A stretch of DNA of 5,007 bases, from assembly GCA_027080545.1 (NCBI GenBank), contig JALWRV010000255.1, forward strand, positions 1 through 5,007, given 5' to 3'. The number at the start of each line of letters is the position of its first letter. Within the stretch, counting starts at the first letter, position 1. The notes under the pieces are model-generated. The model searched no databases, had not been told where the DNA came from, and saw only the letters and a program-made list of their open reading frames with translations. Positions 1 to 5,007 of this stretch are shown piece by piece. The position numbers and the translations under genes are program-made. This DNA comes from Parvularculaceae bacterium. Its GTDB lineage: Bacteria > Pseudomonadota > Alphaproteobacteria > Caulobacterales > Parvularculaceae.

Positions 1-32
1 CTTAATAAAGGGGCTTAATGTAAGGGGCTTAA
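1..32. repeat. Short tandem repeat, about 2.5 units of 13-14 nt
   Basis: Three successive copies of a CTTAA-containing unit are visible: CTTAATAAAGGGG (1-13), CTTAATGTAAGGGG (14-27), then CTTAA (28-32), which runs into the terminator. The 11-mer AAGGGGCTTAA occurs at 8-18 and again at 22-32. The array is non-coding as far as the window shows and may continue beyond the left edge. No function is evident. It resembles a slippage duplication. Confidence 0.6.
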
Positions 33-80
33 GCCAAAAATGCGCCAGCCCAGAGCGGGCCAGCGCATCATGTTTTGGCT
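32..80 (-). terminator. Probable rho-independent terminator after pal, possibly bidirectional
   Basis: A GC-rich inverted repeat lies 33 bases past the pal stop. ATGCGC (40-45) pairs with GCGCAT (63-68), and after a two-base internal mismatch GCCC (48-51) pairs with GGGC (57-60) around a five-base loop. On the minus strand the hairpin is followed by a run of five T (36-40). An outer pair, AGCCAAAA (32-39) with TTTTGGCT (73-80), extends the stem with a four-base bulge and puts a T run on the plus-strand side too. It could therefore stop transcription from either direction. Its position implies that the tol-pal transcript ends after pal. Confidence 0.7.
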
Positions 81-112
81 ATTCAAAACCGATTTTCAGA
101 TGGTGACCTCGT

Positions 113-640
113 TTAAGAGGATGAACCACCCATAATATTGGTCATCGCATTGCGATTTTTCGCCCAAGCGGCCTCGTTGGAAGCCGGATCAACCGGGCGC
201 TCTTTGCCGTAAGAAACGGTAATGATGCGGGCGCTGTCGATGCCTTGAGAAACCAAGAAGGCACGTGCCGCATTGGCACGACGCGCCCCAAGGGCAAGGT
301 TATATTCGCGGGTGCCGCGCTCATCACAATTGCCAGCAATGCGGATGCGGGTTTCCGGATATTCTTTCAGCCATGCCGCTTGACGCGCCAAAGTCGCTTG
401 AGCTTCCGGGGTCAGATTATATTGGTCATAAGCAAAATAAACCATATTGCCGACATTCTGGATTAGATCTTCCTCGGAACCGGGGGTTGGACCGGCCGGT
501 TCCGGCGCTACGTCCGGGTCTTGTGCGACAATAGCGGGTCCAGTATCTTGCGGTGCAACCTCTGGTTTAGAGGCACAGGCTGACAGACCCAATAAAATCG
601 TCAACAGGCTTGAGATGAGTATTGATTTACGAGACAGCAT
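113..640 (-). CDS. pal: Peptidoglycan-associated outer-membrane lipoprotein Pal
   Basis: Pal anchors the outer membrane to peptidoglycan and is the TolB partner in the Tol-Pal system. The 175-residue protein starts with a lipoprotein signal peptide: basic n-region (R4, K5), hydrophobic core 7-19 and lipobox L19-S20-A21-C22, so Cys22 should be lipidated. A Pro/Asp-rich linker (about 23-58) leads into an OmpA-like domain (about 62-168). The VYFAYDQYNLTPEA strand-helix is at 67-80. The peptidoglycan-binding motif GNCDERGTREYN is at 103-114, with Asp106 and the ARRAN arginines 120-121. SYGKERP is at 143-149. The ATG at 640 is chosen because it gives a proper lipoprotein signal and has GGAG seven bases upstream; an upstream in-frame ATG at 751 would add 37 residues ahead of the signal peptide. 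An oddity is that the usual NRRA near the C-terminus reads NRNA (162-165), followed by a GGSSS tail. pal is the last gene of the cluster. Confidence 0.96.
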   Translation of the reverse strand: MLSRKSILISSLLTILLGLSACASKPEVAPQDTGPAIVAQDPDVAPEPAGPTPGSEEDLIQNVGNMVYFAYDQYNLTPEAQATLARQAAWLKEYPETRIRIAGNCDERGTREYNLALGARRANAARAFLVSQGIDSARIITVSYGKERPVDPASNEAAWAKNRNAMTNIMGGSSS

Positions 641-647
641 TTCAGTT

Positions 648-652
648 CTCCA
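648..652 (-). promoter_or_regulatory. Ribosome binding site that fixes the pal start
   Basis: On the minus strand TGGAG lies seven bases before the ATG at 640. This supports the 175-residue lipoprotein over the longer frame opening at 751. Confidence 0.65.
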
Positions 653-710
653 GTTTGCCGTGTTTGCCGACAGAGGAAGGTTGTTCCCCAGCCCCCATGA
701 ATTCCCCGAT

Positions 711-739
711 AGAATATAAGTGCCCCATTTACAAAACAA
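711..739 (-). promoter_or_regulatory. Candidate sigma-70-like promoter for pal
   Basis: Within the 246-bp gap between tolB and pal, the minus strand has TTGTTT (739-734), a 17-base spacer, then TATTCT (716-711). The -35 matches three and the -10 four of six consensus positions, so the match is weak, but the spacing is ideal and the surroundings are AT-rich. A transcript from here would have a leader of roughly 60-65 bases. The size of the gap is what makes a separate pal promoter plausible; pal is also transcribed separately in some other bacteria. Confidence 0.3.
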
Positions 740-886
740 TGAATGAAACACTACCTTTCTTATTATTTATCCTGACCCAAAAATCAGCGTTTGGCAAACC
801 GCTTGGTTAAAATTTCCTTACTAAATTCAGGTCTTGATCAACAAACTTCGTTGCTTATGGCAGCTATTTTTCCGCTCTAAGCAGCG

Positions 887-2296
887 CTAATTCAACAAAG
901 GCGACCAGGCGGGGTCCGAAGCCTCGCCCGGACTGGGCACCTGACGCAGGTTTTTGCCAGTCAAATCCACCGACCACAGCGAGACCGGCCCGCCGGGGCG
1001 CGCTTCCCGGAAAAACATGATCACACGGCCATTGGGCGACCATGTTGGCCCCTCATCGAGATAGGATTCTGTCAACAAGCGTTCCCCAGAACCATCCGGC
1101 CGAATAACCCCAATGTAAAAACGCCCCTTATATTGGCGCGTAAACGCAATCAAATCCCCACGCGGTGACCAGACCGGCGTGCCATAACGCCCTTTGCCAA
1201 AGGTGATACGTTTTTGATTAGAGCCATTGGCATTCATCACATAGATTTGCTGAGAGCCACCCCGATCTGACGAGAAGGTAATATAGTCGCCATCTGGTGA
1301 CATGGACGGCGATGTATCAATCGCGGGATTGTTCGTCAGTTGACGGACTTTTCGCGTACGCAAATCCATAATTGCAATTTCGGTATTGCCCCCACGCTCA
1401 AAACTCATCACCACCTGTTGCCCGTCCGGCGAAAAACGTGGCGCGAACGTCATGCCTCGATAAGAGCCAATGGATTCCTGCTCACCGGTTTCAATATTGA
1501 ACAGATAGACCTGCGCGGGGCGATCATCGAACAGCGCCATATAGGTAATTTGTTGTTGGGTCGGCGAAAAGCGCGGGGTCAGGACATCATAATCAAGCCC
1601 ATCGGTAAGCGGCACCGGGTTGGCCCCATCCTGATCCATAATCATCAACCGCTTGACCCGATCCGTCTTCGGGCCAGATTCACCAACAAACACCAGTCGC
1701 GTATCAAAATAGCCATCTTCACCGGTGATGGTTTTATAAACAAAGTCCGAGACCTTGTGGGCAGAGCGTCGCCAATTTTCCGGCGGGGTTTTAAATCCGA
1801 TGGAAGCCAATTGCTGGTTCGAGGTGACATCCCACAATCTGGTATTGACCTGAATACGCCCATCGGGCAGCGGCACCACCTCTCCGGCAACAAGAACTTT
1901 CGCATTGATAATGCGCCAATCCGCAAAACGCGGCTTTTCGTGAATGGTTTCCAGTTTTTGCACATAGGCCCGTTGATCAATGGCGTTAAATAATCCGGAG
2001 CGGTTGAGATCAGCCATAATCACTTTGGTCAAATCAGACGCCAATCCGGCGGTTGATGGATCACTGGCCAGATAGTCCGGCACCGCCACCGGCATCGGCT
2101 CCGTATTGCCTTTGGTGATATCAATTTTCACCTGCGCCACCGCCATCGCCGGTAGGCTCCACATCAAGGCGGTCAAAAACGCCGTTAGAATGGCCGTTAG
2201 AATGATTGGCCTTACCCTCTGCCCCAGTCCATCCCCCAGTCCGGGCCAAAGGGTCAAAACAGGTTGCTCAAGAAATTGCTTAGGTTTGATCATCAT
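887..2296 (-). CDS. tolB: Tol-Pal system periplasmic beta-propeller protein TolB
   Basis: TolB is the periplasmic protein that binds Pal and is pulled off it by TolA. The 469-residue product has a long n-region (1-30), a hydrophobic core (about 31-48) and a likely signal-peptidase site near AMA or AVA (50-54). Mature protein would therefore begin around QVKIDITKG (55-63), the segment that in E. coli TolB contacts TolA. An alpha/beta N-terminal domain spans about 65-195. It is followed by a six-bladed propeller recognised by PD40/WD40-like repeats: PRFSP (241), PRFSPDG (286), PSMSPDG (330), PVWSPRG (374), PTWSPNG (417) and PAWSP (462). Two consecutive ATGs (2296, 2293) make the exact start uncertain by one codon, and the ribosome binding site (AGAGTGAG) is only moderate. 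The length exceeds the roughly 430 residues of E. coli TolB mainly through the extended signal region, which contains 12-nt tandem duplications. Confidence 0.96.
   Translation of the reverse strand: MMIKPKQFLEQPVLTLWPGLGDGLGQRVRPIILTAILTAFLTALMWSLPAMAVAQVKIDITKGNTEPMPVAVPDYLASDPSTAGLASDLTKVIMADLNRSGLFNAIDQRAYVQKLETIHEKPRFADWRIINAKVLVAGEVVPLPDGRIQVNTRLWDVTSNQQLASIGFKTPPENWRRSAHKVSDFVYKTITGEDGYFDTRLVFVGESGPKTDRVKRLMIMDQDGANPVPLTDGLDYDVLTPRFSPTQQQITYMALFDDRPAQVYLFNIETGEQESIGSYRGMTFAPRFSPDGQQVVMSFERGGNTEIAIMDLRTRKVRQLTNNPAIDTSPSMSPDGDYITFSSDRGGSQQIYVMNANGSNQKRITFGKGRYGTPVWSPRGDLIAFTRQYKGRFYIGVIRPDGSGERLLTESYLDEGPTWSPNGRVIMFFREARPGGPVSLWSVDLTGKNLRQVPSPGEASDPAWSPLLN
2181..2204. repeat. Exact 12-bp tandem duplication in the tolB signal sequence
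   Basis: GCCGTTAGAATG occurs twice back to back (2181-2192 and 2193-2204). On the coding strand each copy gives four residues of the hydrophobic core, ILTA-ILTA, and the next 12 bases (2169-2180) give the related FLTA. Because the period is a multiple of three, the reading frame is kept and only the core length changes. Confidence 0.85.
2222..2242. repeat. Period-12 duplication in the tolB signal n-region
   Basis: CCCCAGTCC occurs at 2222-2230 and 2234-2242, exactly 12 bases apart. On the coding strand it yields the repeated PGLG/DGLG of TolB residues 18-25. It lies 17 bases from the exact 12-bp duplication and accounts for part of the unusually long region before the hydrophobic core. Confidence 0.65.
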
Positions 2297-2338
2297 CGCT
2301 CACTCTTTTTAACGCCGTTTTTAAAAAATATACCGTCT

Positions 2339-2377
2339 CTGTGCTTACTCACTGTGCTTGCCCACTGTGCTTACCTT
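2339..2377. repeat. Three 13-nt tandem repeats upstream of tolB
   Basis: Units are CTGTGCTTACTCA (2339-2351), CTGTGCTTGCCCA (2352-2364) and CTGTGCTTACCTT (2365-2377). The first eight bases, CTGTGCTT, are identical in all three. The array lies in the 162-bp gap between tolA and tolB and ends 43 bases from the tolB start. On the transcribed strand the conserved core reads AAGCACAG. It may be a slippage product or a repeated binding site; nothing in the window decides between them. Confidence 0.85.
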
Positions 2378-2458
2378 CTGGCCCCTATCCTCTGCCATAA
2401 GAACCGCCACCATGACAGCCCTTCGTGACAAAATTTAGACCAGTGGCCGCCTTACTCG

Positions 2459-3364
2459 TTAAAACCCGGCCATTTCGGACGGATCAAAATTTAATTCCAC
2501 AATTTGCCAACTATCATAGCGCTCCACCGGCAAGAGGTCATAGGGCGCACAATCCAGCACCGCCCGCACAGCCGCCTGCTCTGCCGCCTTCCAATAGGGA
2601 TCATTAGACCGGGCAATCTGTTTCGCATTCAAAACCTTGGGCGGCCCCACCAAGGAGCCGTCTTTTTTCAAATAAAACTCCACCTGCACCTTGAGCCGCT
2701 CCGGATTGGGCGCCCCAATATTGACGCGCCAACAGCGGGCCATGGCGGCCTTGAACAGGGCTTCATCACTGGCGGTCAGTTTCGATCCTTCGCCAATGCG
2801 CTTCTGGCTAAAGCCCGGAATGGCGCTTGGCATGGGCTTGTCCGGTGCCCCCCCTTCAGACCCGCCAATATTGCTCGCCGCCTGCCCAAGGCGGGAAAAA
2901 TCAAGCTCCCCATTGTCTTGAGGCGCCGGTTTCGGCGGGGTGATTTCCGGCTCTTTCGTGGCCACGGGTTCTTCTTCTGCCGGGGTCTCTACGGTCACAG
3001 CTTCTTCGGGGGGCTCCGTAGCCTCTGGTGGGGGCGCTATTTCCGGCTCTGTCTTTACATCGGGCGCAACCGCCTCGCTGCTTGCCACGGAGCTTGTATC
3101 CGGCCCATCGCTTTCGGGGGCTTCTACCACTTCCGGTTCCGTCGGGGTCGGCTCTGGCTCATCCGGCACCAGCTCTTCAATGATCGGTTGATCGCTCATC
3201 TCCGGTACCGAAAGCTCAGCCGCCAATTCGGCTTCGGTTAAAATTTCAATAGGCACAGGCGGCGTGTAGTCTAGTTTCGGTGTCCACCCCTCCGGCAAGG
3301 CGAGATAGATTATCCCGACAATCGTCAGGTGCATTATCAACGACATGATAACGCTAAGACGCAT
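2459..3364 (-). CDS. tolA: Tol-Pal system inner-membrane-anchored energy transducer TolA
   Basis: TolA couples the TolQ-TolR motor to TolB and Pal across the periplasm. The 301-residue protein has a very short cytoplasmic end and one membrane segment (about 4-22). That segment carries the SxxxH motif (S8, H12) used by TolA and TonB to engage the motor. The middle (about 33-150) is rich in Pro, Glu, Val and Thr, with EPEIAPP (106-112) and EPEITPP (138-144) repeated. A linker (about 150-195) leads to a C-terminal TonB/TolA-like domain (about 198-295). This domain contains ARCW (209-212), the strand VQVEFYLKKDGSL (226-238), DCAPYDLLP (271-279) and YDSWQIVELNFDP (283-295). Cys211 and Cys272 could form a disulfide. 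AAGGAG (3381-3376) lies 11 bases before the ATG. The middle is Pro/Glu-rich rather than the long Ala/Lys helix of E. coli TolA (421 residues), which makes the protein shorter and acidic. TonB is the main alternative, but the gene order argues strongly for TolA. Confidence 0.93.
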   Translation of the reverse strand: MRLSVIMSLIMHLTIVGIIYLALPEGWTPKLDYTPPVPIEILTEAELAAELSVPEMSDQPIIEELVPDEPEPTPTEPEVVEAPESDGPDTSSVASSEAVAPDVKTEPEIAPPPEATEPPEEAVTVETPAEEEPVATKEPEITPPKPAPQDNGELDFSRLGQAASNIGGSEGGAPDKPMPSAIPGFSQKRIGEGSKLTASDEALFKAAMARCWRVNIGAPNPERLKVQVEFYLKKDGSLVGPPKVLNAKQIARSNDPYWKAAEQAAVRAVLDCAPYDLLPVERYDSWQIVELNFDPSEMAGF

Positions 3365-3375
3365 AAATTTGATTA

Positions 3376-3381
3376 CTCCTT
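3376..3381 (-). promoter_or_regulatory. Strong ribosome binding site of tolA
   Basis: AAGGAG on the minus strand, 11 bases before the tolA ATG, in the 63-bp gap after tolR. The match to the anti-Shine-Dalgarno is very good, with spacing slightly longer than usual. It supports the ATG at 3364 directly ahead of the membrane segment. Confidence 0.6.
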
Positions 3382-3427
3382 GAAAAGCCCCTGCTCACAT
3401 TAGGTGCCGATAGACGGCCTCACATGA

Positions 3428-3841
3428 TTAGTCCGTCACCAAAGCGATGGAGGTATAGCCAGCCGCATTGATCTCGCCCAAAACATTGGCCACGAGATCA
3501 TAGCTCGCCTTTTTATCACCACGAATATAGATGCGCTGACGATAGCCCGCACTGGCCACAGCCTGTAAATGCGGCACCAGATTTTCATAGTCGATTTTCG
3601 TATCTTGCACATAGATGGTGCCATCGGCCATCACCGTCACACTCAGCGGTTCGCCACTATCAGCAATCGCCTGCGCATCTGTGTCTGGCAAATCAACCGC
3701 CACCCCAACGGTCAAGAGCGGCGCGGTTACCATGAACACGATCAACAGCACCAACATGACATCCACAAAGGGCGTCACATTGATTTCCGCCATGGGGCGC
3801 ATACGCCGATTGCGCCCAGCCTGATTAAATGACATCGCCAT
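3428..3841 (-). CDS. tolR: Tol-Pal system proton-channel subunit TolR (ExbD/TolR family)
   Basis: TolR is the inner-membrane partner of TolQ in the proton-driven motor that energises TolA. The 137-residue protein has a basic cytoplasmic end (R10, R12, R13, R15) and one membrane helix (about 24-43) beginning INVTPFVDVMLVLLIVF. Asp27 matches the conserved proton-carrying aspartate of ExbD/TolR (D23 in E. coli TolR). A periplasmic ExbD-type domain follows, with VAVDLPDTDA (47-56), IYIRGDKKASYDLV (104-117) and GYTSIALVTD at the C-terminus. Length is normal for the family. Its ATG overlaps the tolQ stop by one base (TAATG), a sign of translational coupling. GAGAGG inside the tolQ 3' end sits eight bases upstream. 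A second ATG two codons later is less well placed. Confidence 0.96.
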   Translation of the reverse strand: MAMSFNQAGRNRRMRPMAEINVTPFVDVMLVLLIVFMVTAPLLTVGVAVDLPDTDAQAIADSGEPLSVTVMADGTIYVQDTKIDYENLVPHLQAVASAGYRQRIYIRGDKKASYDLVANVLGEINAAGYTSIALVTD

Positions 3842-4566
3842 TATTTGGTCCTCTCATCAATCTGACGGGAAAGAATGGCGGAAAACTCTTGGGCAAATCC
3901 TTCCAACCGCACCGCATAGGAATTGAGCGCCGCCGTATAGCGGTTATAGCCGATAACCGCTGGAATAGCCGCCACCAACCCAAGGGCTGTAGCAAACAAC
4001 GCTTCGGCAATACCCGGGGCAACCACCGCAAGATTGGTGTCTTGGGTCGCCGCAATCGCCTGAAACGCATTCATAATCCCCCAAACGGTACCGAATAAAC
4101 CGATGAACGGAGCTGAAGAACCGATGGTGGCCAACACCGATAGGTTTTTCTCAGCCTTTTCCAATTCACGATTAACGGTCACAGTCATCACTTTTTCCAA
4201 CCGGTCTTTGGCGCCAACGGAAAAACTGTCAGAGCGTATCGGGCTGTCTTTGATGCGCGACCATTCCGACATGGCGGCGGTAAAAACCCGCGCCATAGGA
4301 TGATCGGCCCGATCTTTCATTTTATTATAAAGATCATCCAAGGGCTTGCCTGACCAAAATTGATCTTCAAACTTGCGGGACAATCGCTTGAGCCGCCCGA
4401 AAGCCAGAGATTTTTCGATCATCACTGACCAGGACCAAATCGAGGCAATGGCAAGAATGACCATCACGCTTTTGACCACCGGGTCCGCTTTCATAAACAT
4501 GCCCCAAATGGTGAAGTCCGCGCTCAATGCCTGTTGCACGCCAACGCTTACAATATCAGATTCCAT
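3841..4566 (-). CDS. tolQ: Tol-Pal system proton-channel subunit TolQ (MotA/TolQ/ExbB family)
   Basis: TolQ is the polytopic inner-membrane subunit that, with TolR, converts the proton gradient into movement of TolA. The 241-residue protein shows the family's three membrane helices: about 31-50 (VKSVMVILAIASIWSWSVMI), about 143-167 and about 178-206. Between helices one and two lies a cytoplasmic loop of roughly 90 residues. Helix two carries the family signature LATIGSSAPFIGLFGTVWGIM (145-165) with Thr147, Pro153 and Thr160. Helix three contains PGIAEALFATALGLVAAIPAV (184-204). The ATG at 4566 has AAGGGG six bases upstream (4578-4573). It is the first gene of the cluster and overlaps tolR by one base. 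ExbB is the alternative paralogue, but the tolR-tolA-tolB-pal order settles the name. Confidence 0.97.
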   Translation of the reverse strand: MESDIVSVGVQQALSADFTIWGMFMKADPVVKSVMVILAIASIWSWSVMIEKSLAFGRLKRLSRKFEDQFWSGKPLDDLYNKMKDRADHPMARVFTAAMSEWSRIKDSPIRSDSFSVGAKDRLEKVMTVTVNRELEKAEKNLSVLATIGSSAPFIGLFGTVWGIMNAFQAIAATQDTNLAVVAPGIAEALFATALGLVAAIPAVIGYNRYTAALNSYAVRLEGFAQEFSAILSRQIDERTK

Positions 4567-4806
4567 GATGGACCCCTTTTAAAATCAATCAAACGCACCT
4601 CGCACCGCTTGCCGAACCTTCCTTTGATCCGGTCAACGGCCATAGGCATAATAAACCACCCGCACCTGACATTTACCATGCGAGGCGGCCATTATCCTAG
4701 CGAATTTGGCAAAGTTTGGGCCTTGTTCAAAGTGAATATACGGAGAATATCGGCCCATTGTGGCCCATTTGCCCCTTTGGCGCGCAAAACCGCCCCAGAT
4801 TTTGCC
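4567..4806 (-). promoter_or_regulatory. Non-coding leader upstream of tolQ, expected tol promoter region
   Basis: This 240-bp stretch separates the acyltransferase stop from tolQ and should contain the tolQ promoter, because the genes are too far apart for tight coupling. On the minus strand I see -10-like hexamers GATAAT (in CTAGGATAATGG) and TATTAT, each one base from consensus, but neither has an acceptable -35 at 16-18 bases. TTGAAC is present but lacks a matching -10. The acyltransferase-proximal end has a weak AT-rich hairpin (4784-4789 with 4800-4805). The assignment rests on position rather than on a clear motif. Confidence 0.35.
4752..4769. repeat. Period-10 direct repeat GGCCCATT
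   Basis: GGCCCATT occurs at 4752-4759 and 4762-4769 in the gap between the acyltransferase gene and tolQ, separated by two bases. It is short and could be chance, but it fits the pattern of small tandem duplications elsewhere in the window. Confidence 0.45.
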
Positions 4807-5007
4807 TCAACCAGCAGAAATCCCGGCCACGCGCGGGCGGTGGTCAATCCATTTTTTGGCTTTAAGCGCCCGCGATTCCACCAAATCCCAGGAGGCAAAA
4901 GCCAATAAGAGCGCCACTGGCCAGGCAAGCATAAAATTGAGCCACGGGTCTTGTGGTTGAAATAGCGCCTGCACCATTTGTTGGGCCACAAAGCCATAGA
5001 TATAAAT
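4807..5007 (-). CDS. Acyltransferase-3 (OafA/YrhL) family membrane protein, C-terminal part only
   Basis: The last 66 codons of a gene that begins beyond the right edge. The frame is open to the window end and stops with TGA at 4809-4807. The visible residues begin with a membrane segment containing YIYGFVAQQMVQ, which resembles the YGxYxYxxPVQQ helix near the C-terminus of acyltransferase-3 proteins. After PQDPWLNF comes a last membrane helix (MLAWPVALLLAFASW), then DLVESRAL, like the family's closing SWxxVExPAL, and a short basic tail. Such proteins move acyl groups (often acetyl) onto sugars of lipopolysaccharide, exopolysaccharide, peptidoglycan or glycolipids in the inner membrane. The catalytic N-terminal part is outside the window, so the substrate cannot be inferred. 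It shares the strand of the tol genes but is separated from tolQ by 240 bp, so it is probably not part of the operon. Confidence 0.75.
   Translation of the reverse strand: MYIYGFVAQQMVQALFQPQDPWLNFMLAWPVALLLAFASWDLVESRALKAKKWIDHRPRVAGISAG

Noticed and set aside
641..751. Upstream ATG at 751 extending Pal to 212 residues
   Set aside because: It would place 37 residues before a classic lipoprotein signal peptide; the ATG at 640 has a well-spaced GGAG.
852..883. Inverted repeat TGCTTA/TAAGCA just after the tolB stop
   Set aside because: A six-base stem with a 20-base loop and no T run on the minus strand is too weak to call a terminator.
1340..1993. Plus-strand open frame of 217 codons opposite tolB
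   Set aside because: It lies wholly antisense to a well-supported TolB propeller, its translation shows no recognisable domain or signal, and open antisense frames are expected opposite such codon usage.
2327..2332. TATATT upstream of tolB as a -10 element
   Set aside because: No -35-like hexamer at 16-18 bases; the AT-rich stretch alone is not enough to list as a promoter.
2504..3241. Plus-strand open frame of 245 codons opposite tolA
   Set aside because: It mirrors the Pro/Glu-rich tolA spacer. The low-complexity Arg/Phe/Gly-rich product is the expected antisense shadow.
4550..4679. Short minus-strand frame of about 43 codons starting ATG at 4679 and running into the tolQ start
   Set aside because: I checked it as a possible ybgC remnant or leader peptide. 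It has no resemblance to YbgC, no clear ribosome binding site and no family signature.

Overview
The window carries a complete tol-pal gene cluster on the minus strand. In transcription order (high to low coordinates) it reads tolQ, tolR, tolA, tolB, pal, with the 3' end of an acyltransferase-3 family gene entering at the right edge. The genes look like those of a Gram-negative alphaproteobacterium. Support comes from the TolQ and Pal sequence style (for example the GNCDERGTREYN motif in Pal), the C-terminal domain of TolA with its ARCW and DCAPY motifs, and the moderate GC content. A Rhodospirillales-like origin is plausible, but I cannot place it further by eye.

Layout from right to left: 5007-4807 holds the last 66 codons of an OafA/YrhL-like membrane acyltransferase. 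4806-4567 is a 240-bp non-coding gap that should hold the tol promoter, although no good sigma-70 match is visible. tolQ (4566-3841) and tolR (3841-3428) share one base (TAATG). A 63-bp gap with a strong ribosome binding site precedes tolA (3364-2459). A 162-bp gap containing three 13-nt tandem repeats precedes tolB (2296-887). A 246-bp gap with a weak candidate promoter precedes pal (640-113). A hairpin with A and T runs on its two sides (32-80) closes the cluster.

How the genes work together: TolQ and TolR form the inner-membrane proton channel that energises TolA. TolA crosses the periplasm and contacts TolB, and TolB releases or captures the peptidoglycan-binding outer-membrane lipoprotein Pal. 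Together they keep the envelope layers attached and constrict the outer membrane at division.

I find no undescribed biological system here. Points worth a second look are small: a set of short tandem duplications (periods 10-14) in gaps and in the TolB signal peptide, an acyltransferase gene where ybgC is often found, a terminator directly after pal where cpoB often follows, and an unusual NRN in place of NRR near the Pal C-terminus.
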